From positions 62,001 through 126,000 of the forward strand of contig CALWDO010000002.1 in NCBI GenBank assembly GCA_944376715.1: DNA of 64,000 bases. Direction: 5' to 3'. Source of the stretch: an uncultured Lachnoclostridium sp. Lineage in GTDB: Bacteria > Bacillota > Clostridia > Lachnospirales > Lachnospiraceae. The notes under the pieces are model-generated. The model ran no database searches, had not been told where the DNA came from, and was given only the letters and a program-made list of their open reading frames with translations. Both the position numbers and the translations under genes were made by a program. This document shows, piece after piece, positions 16,163 to 25,168 of this stretch; position 1 is the first letter of the stretch; each line of letters begins with the position of its first letter.

Positions 16163-17707
16163 ATGAAATTTAGTCTGTATATGCTTCAGAAATATCTGGC
16201 AGAAGAGAAAATTCAGGTGAAAGTAACATGCAGGGAAAAGATATATTATTCTGCCCTGCAAATCGTCACAGAGAAAACGGACACATTCAAAAGAGAAATT
16301 TTATATGTCCTTTTGCAAGATCCTGACCCGGAAACCGATTATCCGTCTGATGTTTCTTTTGCCGCCTCATACAAACTGCGTCTGAGGAACCTGCCAAATA
16401 ATTATCTTCTGGCTCCGGACTGCCCGCCCGGTGAATTACTGAATGCTATGATAAAAATACAGTATCGTCTCCAGTCCATGGAAAATTCGCTGAAAGACCT
16501 TTATTCGGAAAATAATGCGTTTGTTCAGTGCCTGACTGTCTTATCTGAATTCATGAAAAATCCTGTATACGCTATGGACACTCAGTTTAAATTGATTGGA
16601 ATGGACGAAACTGCCGATTCGCTTGAAATGCCATTTTACAGCCTGACATGGAAACGGCTGAAAGAACATGGATATATGCCGATCAATATTGTCATGGAAC
16701 TCCTGCACAGCGAAATTTGGAATAAAGTGTTATTCTCTGAAAAACCAATTCTTATGGAAATGAAAGAATTCTACTGCCCATTCATTAACTGCGGAATTTA
16801 TCATGACGGCAACCTTCAAGGCTATTTAATCATAATCGGGATTAATCATAAACTGGTACAGGGTGATCTTGATTTAATTGAATGGATCATGCCGTCCGTC
16901 AATAGAATGTCCAGCAGTGCCATTCCTACACAAAACTATCGGGGAAACTATTATGAACACTTTTTTGGAGATGTGATCCGCGGAGAACTCACAGACCAAC
17001 AAATGATAGCAGAGCAGCTAATGCCTCTTGGCTGGACTATCCGGGACTCTTATATGGTAACAGTCTGCAGACTTGACTCATTTAAAAGGTCTGTTAATCA
17101 AATCCTTTTTTCCCGTCTCTCACATATATTTTACGGGAAACCAGTGATTATTGATGATGAATTATTTTGCATCTTCAAAATTACCGCTTCTGAACAGGCG
17201 GAGGAAATCTGCCAGCAGATTAAACCGCTTCTTAAATCCTGTAAATACCGCTTTGGAGTCAGCAGTATTTTTGAAGGCTTCTTAAACCTGGTCAGTTACA
17301 TAAGACAGGCCGAAGGTATCCTCTCAGTCGGAACAGAAATCAACCCCGATCAATTGTTGTATCGCTATTCAGAATATCAGATGGCATATCTGTTTCAGTG
17401 TTGCCGAAATCAAATCGACTTAAACTCGTATATTGATCCGGCTATCTTCAAACTGGAACAATATGATCTTGAAAATGATACGGAATATCTGAAAACATTG
17501 TATTATTATCTCATCAATGAACGGCGCCAGCTGGAAACAGCCAATGATTTGGGAATACACAGAAATACTATGCGATACCGGTCAGAACGTTTACAAGAGA
17601 TATTGGACAAAAATCTGGATGATTCAACTACACGTATGCAACTGCTATTTTCTTTTGCCGTAAAAATATATCTGCAGTCCTCCCGAACCAATTCTAAAAA
17701 GAAATAG
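16163..17707 (+). CDS. PucR/CdaR-type transcriptional regulator 2
   Basis: 514 residues. The ATG at 16163 is preferred over one at 16157 because AAAGGAGAGG sits 8 nt from the former but only 2 nt from the latter. The C-terminus carries the PucR helix-turn-helix (LINERRQLETANDLGIHRNT, MRYRSERLQEILD). The central region (about 130-260) may be a sensory domain but I recognise no named one, and there is no membrane helix. It is divergently oriented from the URO-D-DcuC operon and is its likely activator. The AT content here is higher than in the flanking housekeeping genes. Confidence 0.85.
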   Translation: MKFSLYMLQKYLAEEKIQVKVTCREKIYYSALQIVTEKTDTFKREILYVLLQDPDPETDYPSDVSFAASYKLRLRNLPNNYLLAPDCPPGELLNAMIKIQYRLQSMENSLKDLYSENNAFVQCLTVLSEFMKNPVYAMDTQFKLIGMDETADSLEMPFYSLTWKRLKEHGYMPINIVMELLHSEIWNKVLFSEKPILMEMKEFYCPFINCGIYHDGNLQGYLIIIGINHKLVQGDLDLIEWIMPSVNRMSSSAIPTQNYRGNYYEHFFGDVIRGELTDQQMIAEQLMPLGWTIRDSYMVTVCRLDSFKRSVNQILFSRLSHIFYGKPVIIDDELFCIFKITASEQAEEICQQIKPLLKSCKYRFGVSSIFEGFLNLVSYIRQAEGILSVGTEINPDQLLYRYSEYQMAYLFQCCRNQIDLNSYIDPAIFKLEQYDLENDTEYLKTLYYYLINERRQLETANDLGIHRNTMRYRSERLQEILDKNLDDSTTRMQLLFSFAVKIYLQSSRTNSKKK

Positions 17708-17801
17708 TTGATTTACACATCTATCTTAGGGAAAATAGCTTATATTTTCAACACATTCTGCCATTTCAGATTGACCTATGAATTGACCTATCGCACTGTA
17801 A

Positions 17802-18716
17802 CTACGTCTCAGGTGCCTTTTTCTCTCTTGTAAAAAATTCACATCGAGTACCTTTACAGCAACAATCCTTCACATAGCATTCATTTAAATTCGCTTTTGA
17901 GTACTGTGCCGGTGTATTTCTGGTAATCTGTGTCAAAAGGTCTGTATAATATCGTTCTGCACTGACATATTTTGTGCTGATCTTTTTCCCCGGGTTGCTT
18001 AAGCTCTCCTTTACTTCGTTCACATGAAGAAACATACTCTTTCGCAGGAGCGTATACTCAAAAGATTCCGGAAGATACAGATCCGATTTGGTCAAAAGCA
18101 AATCCTGAATATATGCTCCGATCGCACAGCCGTCTCCTATCAACAAAGTATTTTTAGATCCATATTTCGACAAATTGCTGTTTCCTTTGCTGGTCAAGAC
18201 TTTATCTCCATAAAAGAATTTATAATAATCATATCCAGCATCTTCATCCTCTGTTACAATTTTTCCTGTATTATGAAATTCTTCATAGTCCGGATAAATA
18301 CGTTCCAGTGAATGAAATTTCCCAGAGGTTTTTATACCATAAATCTCTTTGTAACTGTAAGGAATCGCCGGGAGCGATTCACGTGTAATAATTATAAAAC
18401 AATTATCCGACTGCAAAGCGGCTTTTGCAAAATCATAGCTTTTCAGAGGGCCGAAATCCTCATCAATTACATAGATTCTGTTGGATTCCTCCTGAAGTTC
18501 CAGAATATACCCGCTTTCATTCAGCGGTCTCACAGTCACATCGCAGGAAACGGTAACGCCTGACACCCTGGAAGACGCGGCATCGCTTACCATCTGAAAA
18601 AGTGTCGTTTTACCCGTGGCGCTGTCTCCCCGTATAATTGTGAACTTACGATAAATAGTAAACTTAAACTGGACGCCTCTTTTATTATTCACTAAGATGT
18701 CATGTTTTGTCTCCAT
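17802..18716 (-). CDS. P-loop ATPase partner of the DUF4869 protein
   Basis: 304 residues. Residues 26-36 hold a clear Walker A motif (IIRGDSATGKTTLFQ) and IYVIDEDF (about 79-86) looks like a Walker B strand. The rest has no recognised domain; there is a Cys cluster near the C-terminus (CYVKDCCCKGTRCEFF) that could bind metal. It begins inside the last codons of the upstream DUF4869 gene (25-nt overlap), so the two are translationally coupled. I recognise the pairing from other Lachnospiraceae but know of no experimentally defined function. A role as a switch or in defence/element biology is speculation. Confidence 0.7.
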   Translation of the reverse strand: METKHDILVNNKRGVQFKFTIYRKFTIIRGDSATGKTTLFQMVSDAASSRVSGVTVSCDVTVRPLNESGYILELQEESNRIYVIDEDFGPLKSYDFAKAALQSDNCFIIITRESLPAIPYSYKEIYGIKTSGKFHSLERIYPDYEEFHNTGKIVTEDEDAGYDYYKFFYGDKVLTSKGNSNLSKYGSKNTLLIGDGCAIGAYIQDLLLTKSDLYLPESFEYTLLRKSMFLHVNEVKESLSNPGKKISTKYVSAERYYTDLLTQITRNTPAQYSKANLNECYVKDCCCKGTRCEFFTREKKAPET

Positions 18717-19141
18717 AACAGGTACTCCTTCTCATATTCTGCCGCTTTGTGACAGATCCGTCCTGTCCTTGCGATCTTCATATCAAAAGTGAGATCTCCA
18801 AATTTCATCGGATAGGACAAATAAACAGAGAAATCTTTTCTGCGGCTCAGTTCTGCCAGCAGCGGCGCACAATTATCTCCGCAGCTGTTCGCATTGCTGA
18901 TCACGGTATTATCAGAATTCATGGTAATCAAAGCCTTTGCTCCGCCGCTGATTTCCCTGATTGTAATCGGTCCCAGCACCGGACTCTGTACCATTCCTTC
19001 CGATATGAGTTCTGAATTGTCAATTTCGCGGATCACCCGTTTCGCCCAATCATCCAGCCACTCGTCTGTATAGGAATTATTAAAATATTTTGAGGTCGAT
19101 ATAATCTCTTCATCCGGCAGTTCAAAGTATACTGTGACCAT
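18692..19141 (-). CDS. DUF4869 domain protein
   Basis: 149 residues, ATG at 19141 after AGGAGAGAACAG. The sequence matches my recollection of DUF4869: an opening VYFELPDEEIISTSKYFNNS, then SPVLGPITIREISGGAKALI, then ANSCGDNCAPLLAELSRRKD and YPMKFGDLTFDMKI. The NSCGDNC motif with two cysteines is characteristic. The function of the family is unknown. It is soluble, has no signal peptide, and is the first gene of a two-gene unit with the P-loop ATPase. It sits next to tRNA-Gln, but I found no integrase or flanking repeat. Confidence 0.78.
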   Translation of the reverse strand: MVTVYFELPDEEIISTSKYFNNSYTDEWLDDWAKRVIREIDNSELISEGMVQSPVLGPITIREISGGAKALITMNSDNTVISNANSCGDNCAPLLAELSRRKDFSVYLSYPMKFGDLTFDMKIARTGRICHKAAEYEKEYLLWRQNMTS

Positions 19142-19443
19142 CTGTTCTCTCCTGATTCATACATGACTCAATTGGTTATACAAATATTATATTCAATTCC
19201 CATCCTGCGTGCAGGATGCAGAAACACACATCATTCAATTATATTATACCCGCTTCTTCATTTGTAGACAAGCCCCGCAATGCCATTGATGGGTAAGCGA
19301 GTAAAAAAACAGACAATCCATTCACTAATGCTGCTGTACAGTCTTTCCCACAAAAAGGATAAATCATCTGCATATTGTACTTAATTCTGCAGACTACTGG
19401 AGAAACAAGATAAGTATCTGAGCGAAGGACAAGCTCAGGCACA
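19142..19443. other. Intergenic stretch upstream of the DUF4869 gene
   Basis: About 300 bases with no recognisable gene. It holds a possible minus-strand -10 (TATAAT near 19181) for the DUF4869-ATPase pair. A 74-codon minus-strand frame (19239-19463) has no ribosome site and runs into the tRNA terminator, so I do not call it. No repeats or RNA families were recognised. Confidence 0.5.
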
Positions 19444-19473
19444 AAAAATCCCCGGCGGATCATCCCGCCGGGG
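19444..19473 (-). terminator. Terminator of tRNA-Gln
   Basis: Minus-strand stem CCCCGGCGG (19473-19465) with CCGCCGGGG (19458-19450), loop GATGAT, followed by ATTTTTTG. Strong GC-rich stem with a U-tract. Confidence 0.93.
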
Positions 19474-19481
19474 TCATAGAG

Positions 19482-19553
19482 CAGGGCTACAAGGATTCGA
19501 ACCTTGAAATGACGGAGTCAGAGTCCGTTGCCTTACCGTTTGGCGATAGCCCT
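19482..19553 (-). tRNA. tRNA-Gln (anticodon CUG)
   Basis: 72 nt cloverleaf on the minus strand. Acceptor AGGGCTA pairs with TAGCCCT; the D arm reads CGCCAAACGGTAAGGC; the anticodon stem ACGGA/TCCGT closes the loop CTCTGAC with anticodon CTG; the T arm has GGTTCGAATCC. The CCA end is not encoded. The anticodon and identity read codon CAG (glutamine). It is followed by its own terminator. Confidence 0.95.
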
Positions 19554-19645
19554 ATGTGTTCAACGAATGTTATTATACTGGATACCGCGTAAAAATGCAA
19601 GTACTTTTTTTATTTTTTTCAACTTTTTCTCTTCTTTTTTTCCGG

Positions 19646-20212
19646 TCATTTCTTCGCCCTCTCCAGATGACGCAGCTTTTCTCCGATCGCCTGGAAATCT
19701 CTCTTCGCCTCTTCCAGCCTGGAAGGATCCCGAAGCAGGGCCGAAGGATGGTAGGTCGCCGTCAGAAAGCATCCTTTTCGTTCGATCCAGGTCCCATGCT
19801 GCCGCGTAATACGGTAGTCCGGGTTGATAAGTCTCTGGGCCGCCACTCTGCCAAGGCATACGATAGCCTGCGGTTTCAACAGATATGTTTCATATTTCAG
19901 ATATGGGATGCAGGCTTCTTTTTCCCGATCCAGCGGATCCCGGTTCCCCGGAGGGTGGCATTTCAGGATATTAGTAATATAGATCTCTTCTCTTCGGATC
20001 CCGGCCGCCGCCAGCAGCTCGTCCAGGACTTTTCCGGACGGTCCCACAAAGGGAATGCCTGCCAGATCTTCCTGACTGCCTGGCGCTTCCGCCACCAGCA
20101 TCAGCTTCCCCTTGTGATCACCACGCCCCATCACCGGATGTTTTCTGGTGTGACAGAGCGGACAGGCTCTGCAGTTATTTACAAACTGTTCCAGTTCTTC
20201 CCAGGTATACAC
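19646..20212 (-). CDS. Type-4 (family 4) uracil-DNA glycosylase
   Basis: 188 residues from a GTG at 20212, which follows AGAGGG 8 nt upstream; the longer frame to 20284 overlaps spoVT. Family-4 features: an N-terminal CRACPLC for the 4Fe-4S cluster, LMLVAEAPGSQEDLAGIPFV (motif 1, with the GEAPG-like loop), NILKC and CIPYL supplying the other two cluster Cys 15 residues apart, and the C-terminal TATYHPSALLR (motif 3 HPS). It removes uracil from deaminated or misincorporated DNA. Placed downstream of spoVT, and the two may be cotranscribed (25 nt gap). Confidence 0.92.
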   Translation of the reverse strand: MYTWEELEQFVNNCRACPLCHTRKHPVMGRGDHKGKLMLVAEAPGSQEDLAGIPFVGPSGKVLDELLAAAGIRREEIYITNILKCHPPGNRDPLDREKEACIPYLKYETYLLKPQAIVCLGRVAAQRLINPDYRITRQHGTWIERKGCFLTATYHPSALLRDPSRLEEAKRDFQAIGEKLRHLERAKK

Positions 20213-20237
20213 GATGTATCCCTCTGCTTTCGTAATT

Positions 20238-20786
20238 TTACTGCTCCATCTGCCGTCCCAGAAATCCTGCCGCAGATGCCGCAACTTTCATCTCGACCTC
20301 GCCCATCTTGGCTTTGCCGTCCCGGGCCAGGATCAGCACCGCGCCGATCACATCCCCCTCGCTGATCACCGGACAGATCGTCTCTCCTGTGATTCCTTCC
20401 ATCTCGTCCTGAATCACCGGGATAAATTTCCGGTCTCCCGCGGACGCCTGCAGGCTTTCCCTCTCCTCGATCAGATGTTCCAGATCAGGGCTGATCGACT
20501 TGCCAAAATAGTCTTTTTTCGCTCCGCCTGCCGCCGCGATCACCATGTCGCGGTCCGTTACGCAGACCATATGTCCGGTAGTCTGTGCCAGGCTTTCCGC
20601 GTACTGTTTTGCAAAAGTTCCAAGTTCTCCGATCGGAGAATATTTTTTCAGGATGATCTCTCCTTCCCGGTCCGTAAAGATCTCCAGGGGATCTCCTTCT
20701 CTGATTCTTAAAGTGCGCCGGATTTCCTTCGGAACCACAACTCTGCCGAGATCGTCAATCCGCCGCACAATTCCCGTTGCTTTCAT
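20238..20786 (-). CDS. spoVT: Stage V sporulation protein T (AbrB-type regulator)
   Basis: 182 residues from the ATG at 20786, with GGAGG upstream; the frame continues 13 codons further but those have no ribosome site. Residues 1-50 are the swapped-hairpin AbrB DNA-binding domain (MKATGIVRRIDDLGRVVVPK, EIRRTLRIREGDPLEIF). Residues 55-182 form the GAF-like domain of SpoVT (TGHMVCVTDRDMVIAAAGGA, GETICPVISEGDVIGAVLIL). SpoVT works in the forespore under sigma-G and tunes late spore genes. Its presence supports a spore-forming host. Confidence 0.95.
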   Translation of the reverse strand: MKATGIVRRIDDLGRVVVPKEIRRTLRIREGDPLEIFTDREGEIILKKYSPIGELGTFAKQYAESLAQTTGHMVCVTDRDMVIAAAGGAKKDYFGKSISPDLEHLIEERESLQASAGDRKFIPVIQDEMEGITGETICPVISEGDVIGAVLILARDGKAKMGEVEMKVAASAAGFLGRQMEQ

Positions 20787-20913
20787 AGTAAAAAATTCCT
20801 CCATCCTACATGCTGTCTTTATCACCCTCCGCCATAAATCTGGCAGATCCGGAAGATAAACATATTATCTGTAAAATAGAGGAATTTATACCTTATAGAA
20901 AATCCTTTTCCGC

Positions 20914-22374
20914 TTACTCCCCTGCATGCATCTGGTTCAGCAGATCCGTTTTAATCTTATACAGGCGGTCGGAAAGGTCCACATATACTTCATGCGGATT
21001 GACCAGACGGCGGGTTTCATCCCAGAGGGTCTCCTGCTCATGGAAACAATATTCGCGGATATCCATCACCGACGGAGATTCATAGACGCACTCGCCTTTG
21101 TCAAATACCTTCACCATCAGTTCTCTCATGGTGTAAGTGCCGCCCTTCAGATGAGTCTTTTTCCAGGTCTCCAGCGGGTCAAAGATAACCAGATCCTTCG
21201 ATTCGTCAAAATGGTCGTCCACCAGGCTGATCAGATCGGCCTTCAGTTTTCCATTGGCTTTCTCATAGATCCGATACACCGTTTTATTTCCGGGATTCGT
21301 CACCTTCTCGGAATTCTCGGATAATTTGATCTTGGGCACAAAATCCCCGTCACCGGTTTTGACTGCCGCCAGCTTGTATACGCCGCCGAATGCCGGGCAG
21401 TCTTTGGAAGTGATCAGATTGGTTCCCACGCCCCAGGAAGTGATCTTCGCCCCCTGAGATTTCAGGCTGTCAATCAGGTATTCATCCAGATCGCTGGAGG
21501 CGGATATAATCGCGTTCTTGAACCCTGCCGCATCCAGCATCTTGCGGGCTTCTTTGGACAGATAAGCCAGGTCGCCGCTGTCCAGACGGATGCCGTAGCG
21601 TCCGTTCAGCTTTTTCGCCTTGCGCATCTCTTTAAACACACGGATCGCGTTGGGTACGCCGGATTTCAAAGTATCATAGGTATCCACAAGCAGCGTGCAG
21701 GCATTAGGATACAGTTTCGCATAGGTCTTGAATGCCGTATATTCATCCGGGAAGCTCATAATCCAGCTATGGGCATGGGTTCCCAGCACCGGCACGTCGA
21801 AAAGCTGTCCCGCCAGCACATTAGAAGTACCGATACATCCGCCGATCATGGCCGCGCGCGCACCGTAAGTTCCTGCATCCGGTCCCTGGGCGCGGCGCAG
21901 CCCGAATTCCATGACGCCGTCTCCACGGGCCGCGTTCACTACGCGCGCCGCTTTAGTGGCGATCAGGCTCTGATGATTGATAATATTCAGAATCGCCGTC
22001 TCTACCAGCTGCGCTTCCATGATCGGAGCAATCACTTTTACCAGGGGCTCTCTCGGAAAGACCACCGTTCCTTCCGGAATCGCGTAGATATCCCCGCTGA
22101 AACGGAAATGCTTCAGATAATCCAGGAAATCCGCATCAAAGATCCCCAGGCTTCTCAAATACTCCACATCTTCTTCGGAAAACCGCAGATTTTTGATATA
22201 ATCAATCACCTGCTCCAGGCCCGCCGCGATGGCATAGCCGTTGCCGCAGGGGTTCACCCGGTAGAAAGCGTCAAAGATCACGGTCTCCTGTACCGGATTC
22301 TTGAAATACCCCTGCATCATAGTCAATTCATAAAGGTCTGTCAGCAATGTCAGATTCTGTGCTGTGCTGCTCAT
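20914..22374 (-). CDS. pncB: Nicotinate phosphoribosyltransferase
   Basis: 486 residues, ATG with AAAGGAGG upstream. The enzyme makes nicotinate mononucleotide from nicotinate, PRPP and ATP in the NAD salvage (Preiss-Handler) pathway. Motifs seen: LLTDLYELTMMQGYF at the N-terminus, FGLRRAQGPDAGTYGARAAM with the catalytic loop, PVLGTHAHSWIMSF (His used for phosphorylation), and LDSGDLAYLSKEARKMLD in the phosphoribose site. It follows the GH25-like gene by 19 nt, ending the pth-mfd run of closely spaced genes. Confidence 0.96.
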   Translation of the reverse strand: MSSTAQNLTLLTDLYELTMMQGYFKNPVQETVIFDAFYRVNPCGNGYAIAAGLEQVIDYIKNLRFSEEDVEYLRSLGIFDADFLDYLKHFRFSGDIYAIPEGTVVFPREPLVKVIAPIMEAQLVETAILNIINHQSLIATKAARVVNAARGDGVMEFGLRRAQGPDAGTYGARAAMIGGCIGTSNVLAGQLFDVPVLGTHAHSWIMSFPDEYTAFKTYAKLYPNACTLLVDTYDTLKSGVPNAIRVFKEMRKAKKLNGRYGIRLDSGDLAYLSKEARKMLDAAGFKNAIISASSDLDEYLIDSLKSQGAKITSWGVGTNLITSKDCPAFGGVYKLAAVKTGDGDFVPKIKLSENSEKVTNPGNKTVYRIYEKANGKLKADLISLVDDHFDESKDLVIFDPLETWKKTHLKGGTYTMRELMVKVFDKGECVYESPSVMDIREYCFHEQETLWDETRRLVNPHEVYVDLSDRLYKIKTDLLNQMHAGE

Positions 22375-22393
22375 TGGAATATCCTCCTTTTAT

Positions 22394-23980
22394 CTACTGC
22401 TGCTTTGTGCAGCTGATGTTTATACCTGTATTTCCTGTGATTCCGTCCACGGTTCCCATCGCCGTATACTGCCAGACGCTGCAGGCATCCAAAGCCGAAT
22501 GATCCACGCCGTCAACTGCAAACCAGATCTGCGCATGATTCGTCCCGGACAGATCCAGACTGTTGGACATCCAGTTTTCGCCGCCAAATATCATTGGCTC
22601 ATACCCCGCGTTTCTGACTGTCGTACAAAACGCGCGGACGATTTTTGTCCGGTCCTCCGGGCTGAGCCCGTCTGCTCTGCCTGTACAGGCCGGTCCGGAA
22701 TAATCCACTTTTAAAGCCACCGGCAAAGTGCTTCCATATTTTCTTGCAAGTATGACGGCCAGACTGGCCTCTTCTACTGCTTCCTGCTCCGTGACTGCCT
22801 GAGAGAATATATAGACGCCGGTTTTCAGTCCCGCCGCAGCCGCTCCGGACAGATTGCGCTCTGCTTCCGCATCCAGTACCAGTTTCCCATTACTGGCGCC
22901 CCGGTATCCTGCGCGGATCATGGCAAATTCGATTCCCGCGTTCCGAACTTTATTCCAGTCCACGGCGCCGTTCCGGCTGGAAACGTCCACCCCGGCCCGG
23001 CTAATCAGATATCCGTTCTCGTCAAACCGGTAACGGATCCCTTTTATGATCTGGTTTCCCGTCACACGCTCGCCGTCTTTGTCATAGTAGCAGGCATGTC
23101 CGTCTTCTTCCTGCCATCCGAAATAACGGTATTCTCCGGTGGGCACTTCCTTTTCTACCATAACAGGGACTTTCTCCTGTATGATCCGAGTCTCCTCCGT
23201 CTGTGTCTGAACAGATGAAGTCACAGTCAGATGCTCTGTTTCTGAAGGTTCTCCTTCCAGAGGCTTCATCTTTCTGTAAAGCACCTGATAGCTGTACCCG
23301 GCTGCATTTCCTTCTTCTTCAACCCGGTTGCAGGTGATGGAAACCAGATCATATCCATCATAAGATCCGTCCATGTTCAAAAGCAGCATAGCCAGTTCCT
23401 CGTCCTCACTGTCCAGCACAACTTCTCCGGTACTGTAAGAATACTCCTGCCATACGCCGTTCTGAAGGGAATACTTTACCTTTCCGGAACTATCGGAGTA
23501 CTCTGTGGGAGCCTCCGTCGTCACCGGAATTACTTCTTCTCTTTCAACAATCCGGTAGGTGGACGGATCATTTTCATCCACCGTCGATTCTTCATAAACA
23601 GTTTTCATGATCTCCTCTTCCGAGGAGCCGACAAATTCTACCGTATCATTTGGCATTCCATCAGAGGATGATGGAGACCAGGTATCTTCCAGGGCGGAAT
23701 TCACCGAATCTTCTGTCACCGTCACCTCAGATACGTCCTGAACCTCATAAGAGATCTTCGTATCTCCCTCTGCTTCATCTATCTCATAATCCTCAGTTTC
23801 ATGAAAAGCGGAAACTTTTGTGTCGTTTCCGCTTTCCCGTTCTGTAGAATCTTCCTCCAGATACGCTTCCTCATATGGGATCTGTACCTCTTCCGGGCTC
23901 TTTTCTTCTGCGCCGCAGCCGGAAACCGCCGACGCCAGCGCTCCCAAAAACAATATCAGCCCCGCCCCATTCCTGCTCAC
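22394..23980 (-). CDS. Lipoprotein with a GH25 muramidase-like domain (catalytic residues altered)
   Basis: 528 residues from a GTG at 23980, 4 nt after the PrsA-like stop, with GGAGG at the end of that gene; the frame to 24031 overlaps it by 47 nt. The N-terminus gives a lipoprotein signal (SRNGAGLILFLGALASAVSG, then Cys). A long acidic Ser/Glu/Thr-rich linker with a repetitive central part (about 20-300) precedes the C-terminal GH25 barrel (AGVDVSSRNGAVDWNKVRNA, TAMGTVDGITGNTGINI). GH25 needs an Asp-x-Glu pair on strand 4, typically LPVVFDVE; here the aligned stretch is LPVALKVD, so the Asp is Lys and the Glu is Asp. It may be inactive or retargeted, for example as a binding module. It closes a surface-protein cluster behind two foldase lipoproteins. 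Confidence 0.82.
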   Translation of the reverse strand: MSRNGAGLILFLGALASAVSGCGAEEKSPEEVQIPYEEAYLEEDSTERESGNDTKVSAFHETEDYEIDEAEGDTKISYEVQDVSEVTVTEDSVNSALEDTWSPSSSDGMPNDTVEFVGSSEEEIMKTVYEESTVDENDPSTYRIVEREEVIPVTTEAPTEYSDSSGKVKYSLQNGVWQEYSYSTGEVVLDSEDEELAMLLLNMDGSYDGYDLVSITCNRVEEEGNAAGYSYQVLYRKMKPLEGEPSETEHLTVTSSVQTQTEETRIIQEKVPVMVEKEVPTGEYRYFGWQEEDGHACYYDKDGERVTGNQIIKGIRYRFDENGYLISRAGVDVSSRNGAVDWNKVRNAGIEFAMIRAGYRGASNGKLVLDAEAERNLSGAAAAGLKTGVYIFSQAVTEQEAVEEASLAVILARKYGSTLPVALKVDYSGPACTGRADGLSPEDRTKIVRAFCTTVRNAGYEPMIFGGENWMSNSLDLSGTNHAQIWFAVDGVDHSALDACSVWQYTAMGTVDGITGNTGINISCTKQQ

Positions 23981-23984
23981 CTGC

Positions 23985-25112
23985 TTATTCTGCCTCCGTC
24001 TCTTCAGCAGCATCGGTTGATGCCGTATCATCAGCAGTCTCTGTATCCGTCGTCTCTGTACTTGTTGTATCTGTGCTTTCTTCTGTGTCCGTCTCCTCCT
24101 GTTTCATATTAAAGATCTTTTCCAGGGGAATCGTATCCAGCACATCATCGTTTACTGTAATCTCAGCTGCATCCCTGAGCGGGTTCAGCCAGTTATCATA
24201 AGCTTCCTGTTCGCGCTCCGCCAGTACATTCTGTCTCTCTGTCTCGGTCGCCTCTTCATCAAACAGACTTTCCATATATACAATATAATATGCGCTGTCC
24301 GTCTTGATCACGTCCGAAAATTCGCCTTCACCCAGCTCGTCGGCCGCCGCCTTCAGATCTTCATTCAGGGAAGAATTATTGTCTTCCCCATATGTCACCG
24401 TTGTAGCCGTCAGATCATGATCTTCGGCCGCTGCGCTCAGATCTCCGCTTTCCTGTGCTTCTTTCAGGATCTCGTCCATGACGATCTCTTTTTCTGCCAG
24501 TTCCGCATCCGATAAAGCCACAGTATTTCCATTTTCGTCCGTAGTTCCGGTAATATCATTTCTCACATAAGAGATCCTCTTCTGAGCCACTTCTTCGTCC
24601 GGCACATTGGTATCTATGGTCTGTGCCAATGCCTGATATACTTTAGACTGCAGAGCGGCCAGTTCCAGAACATGAGTCACAGACGTCTCGTCTGCCGTCA
24701 TAGCCTCCAGTGTTTCGCTGTCATTTGCTGCAAGAAAGGCCTGCGCCGCTTCGGATGCGGCCGCCTTCTCTTCCTCGCTCAGAGAGACTCCCAGGTCTTC
24801 TGCGTTGGCTTCTACAATATAATACTCTTCCAGGGTATCTACCACAGTGTCGCGAACAGTTTCGCCATAAGGAGTCCCTGTTCCCATCAGATCCTGGCTC
24901 ATAAAATCTTCACCAAAATAAGCTCCGTACATACTCTGCATCTGAGACTGCTGATATCTCAGATAAAAATTCACCTCAGACAACGGGATCGATACTCCAT
25001 TCACACTGGCTGCTTCTGCCGCGCCGTCCAGAGTGATCCTTCCGGAGCAGCCCGTGACTGCCGTCGCCACCGTCAGCAGCAGAGCGAAAAGTCCCGCTAT
25101 TTTCCTTTTCAT
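23985..25112 (-). CDS. PrsA/SurA-like foldase lipoprotein 1
   Basis: 375 residues. The signal ends at a lipobox (LLTVATAVTGC). The N-terminal region NGVSIPLSEVNFYLRYQQSQ and the helix-rich middle (SEEEKAAASEAAQAFLAAND) match SurA/PrsA N-domain chaperones. A degenerate rotamase-like portion follows (ELGEGEFSDVIKTDSAYYIV). The last 40 residues form a low-complexity Thr/Asp/Glu tail. It would fold exported proteins at the membrane face. It sits in the same operon as a second such gene, 56 nt away. Confidence 0.83.
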   Translation of the reverse strand: MKRKIAGLFALLLTVATAVTGCSGRITLDGAAEAASVNGVSIPLSEVNFYLRYQQSQMQSMYGAYFGEDFMSQDLMGTGTPYGETVRDTVVDTLEEYYIVEANAEDLGVSLSEEEKAAASEAAQAFLAANDSETLEAMTADETSVTHVLELAALQSKVYQALAQTIDTNVPDEEVAQKRISYVRNDITGTTDENGNTVALSDAELAEKEIVMDEILKEAQESGDLSAAAEDHDLTATTVTYGEDNNSSLNEDLKAAADELGEGEFSDVIKTDSAYYIVYMESLFDEEATETERQNVLAEREQEAYDNWLNPLRDAAEITVNDDVLDTIPLEKIFNMKQEETDTEESTDTTSTETTDTETADDTASTDAAEETEAE

Positions 25113-25168
25113 AGTAAGTATTCCTCCTAAACGTTATCATAGTAGTTAATTATAATCCCTTTTGTTTT

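Noticed and set aside
19239..19463. Possible 74-codon gene before tRNA-Gln
   Set aside because: No ribosome site, and it runs into the tRNA terminator hairpin. No recognisable protein similarity by eye.
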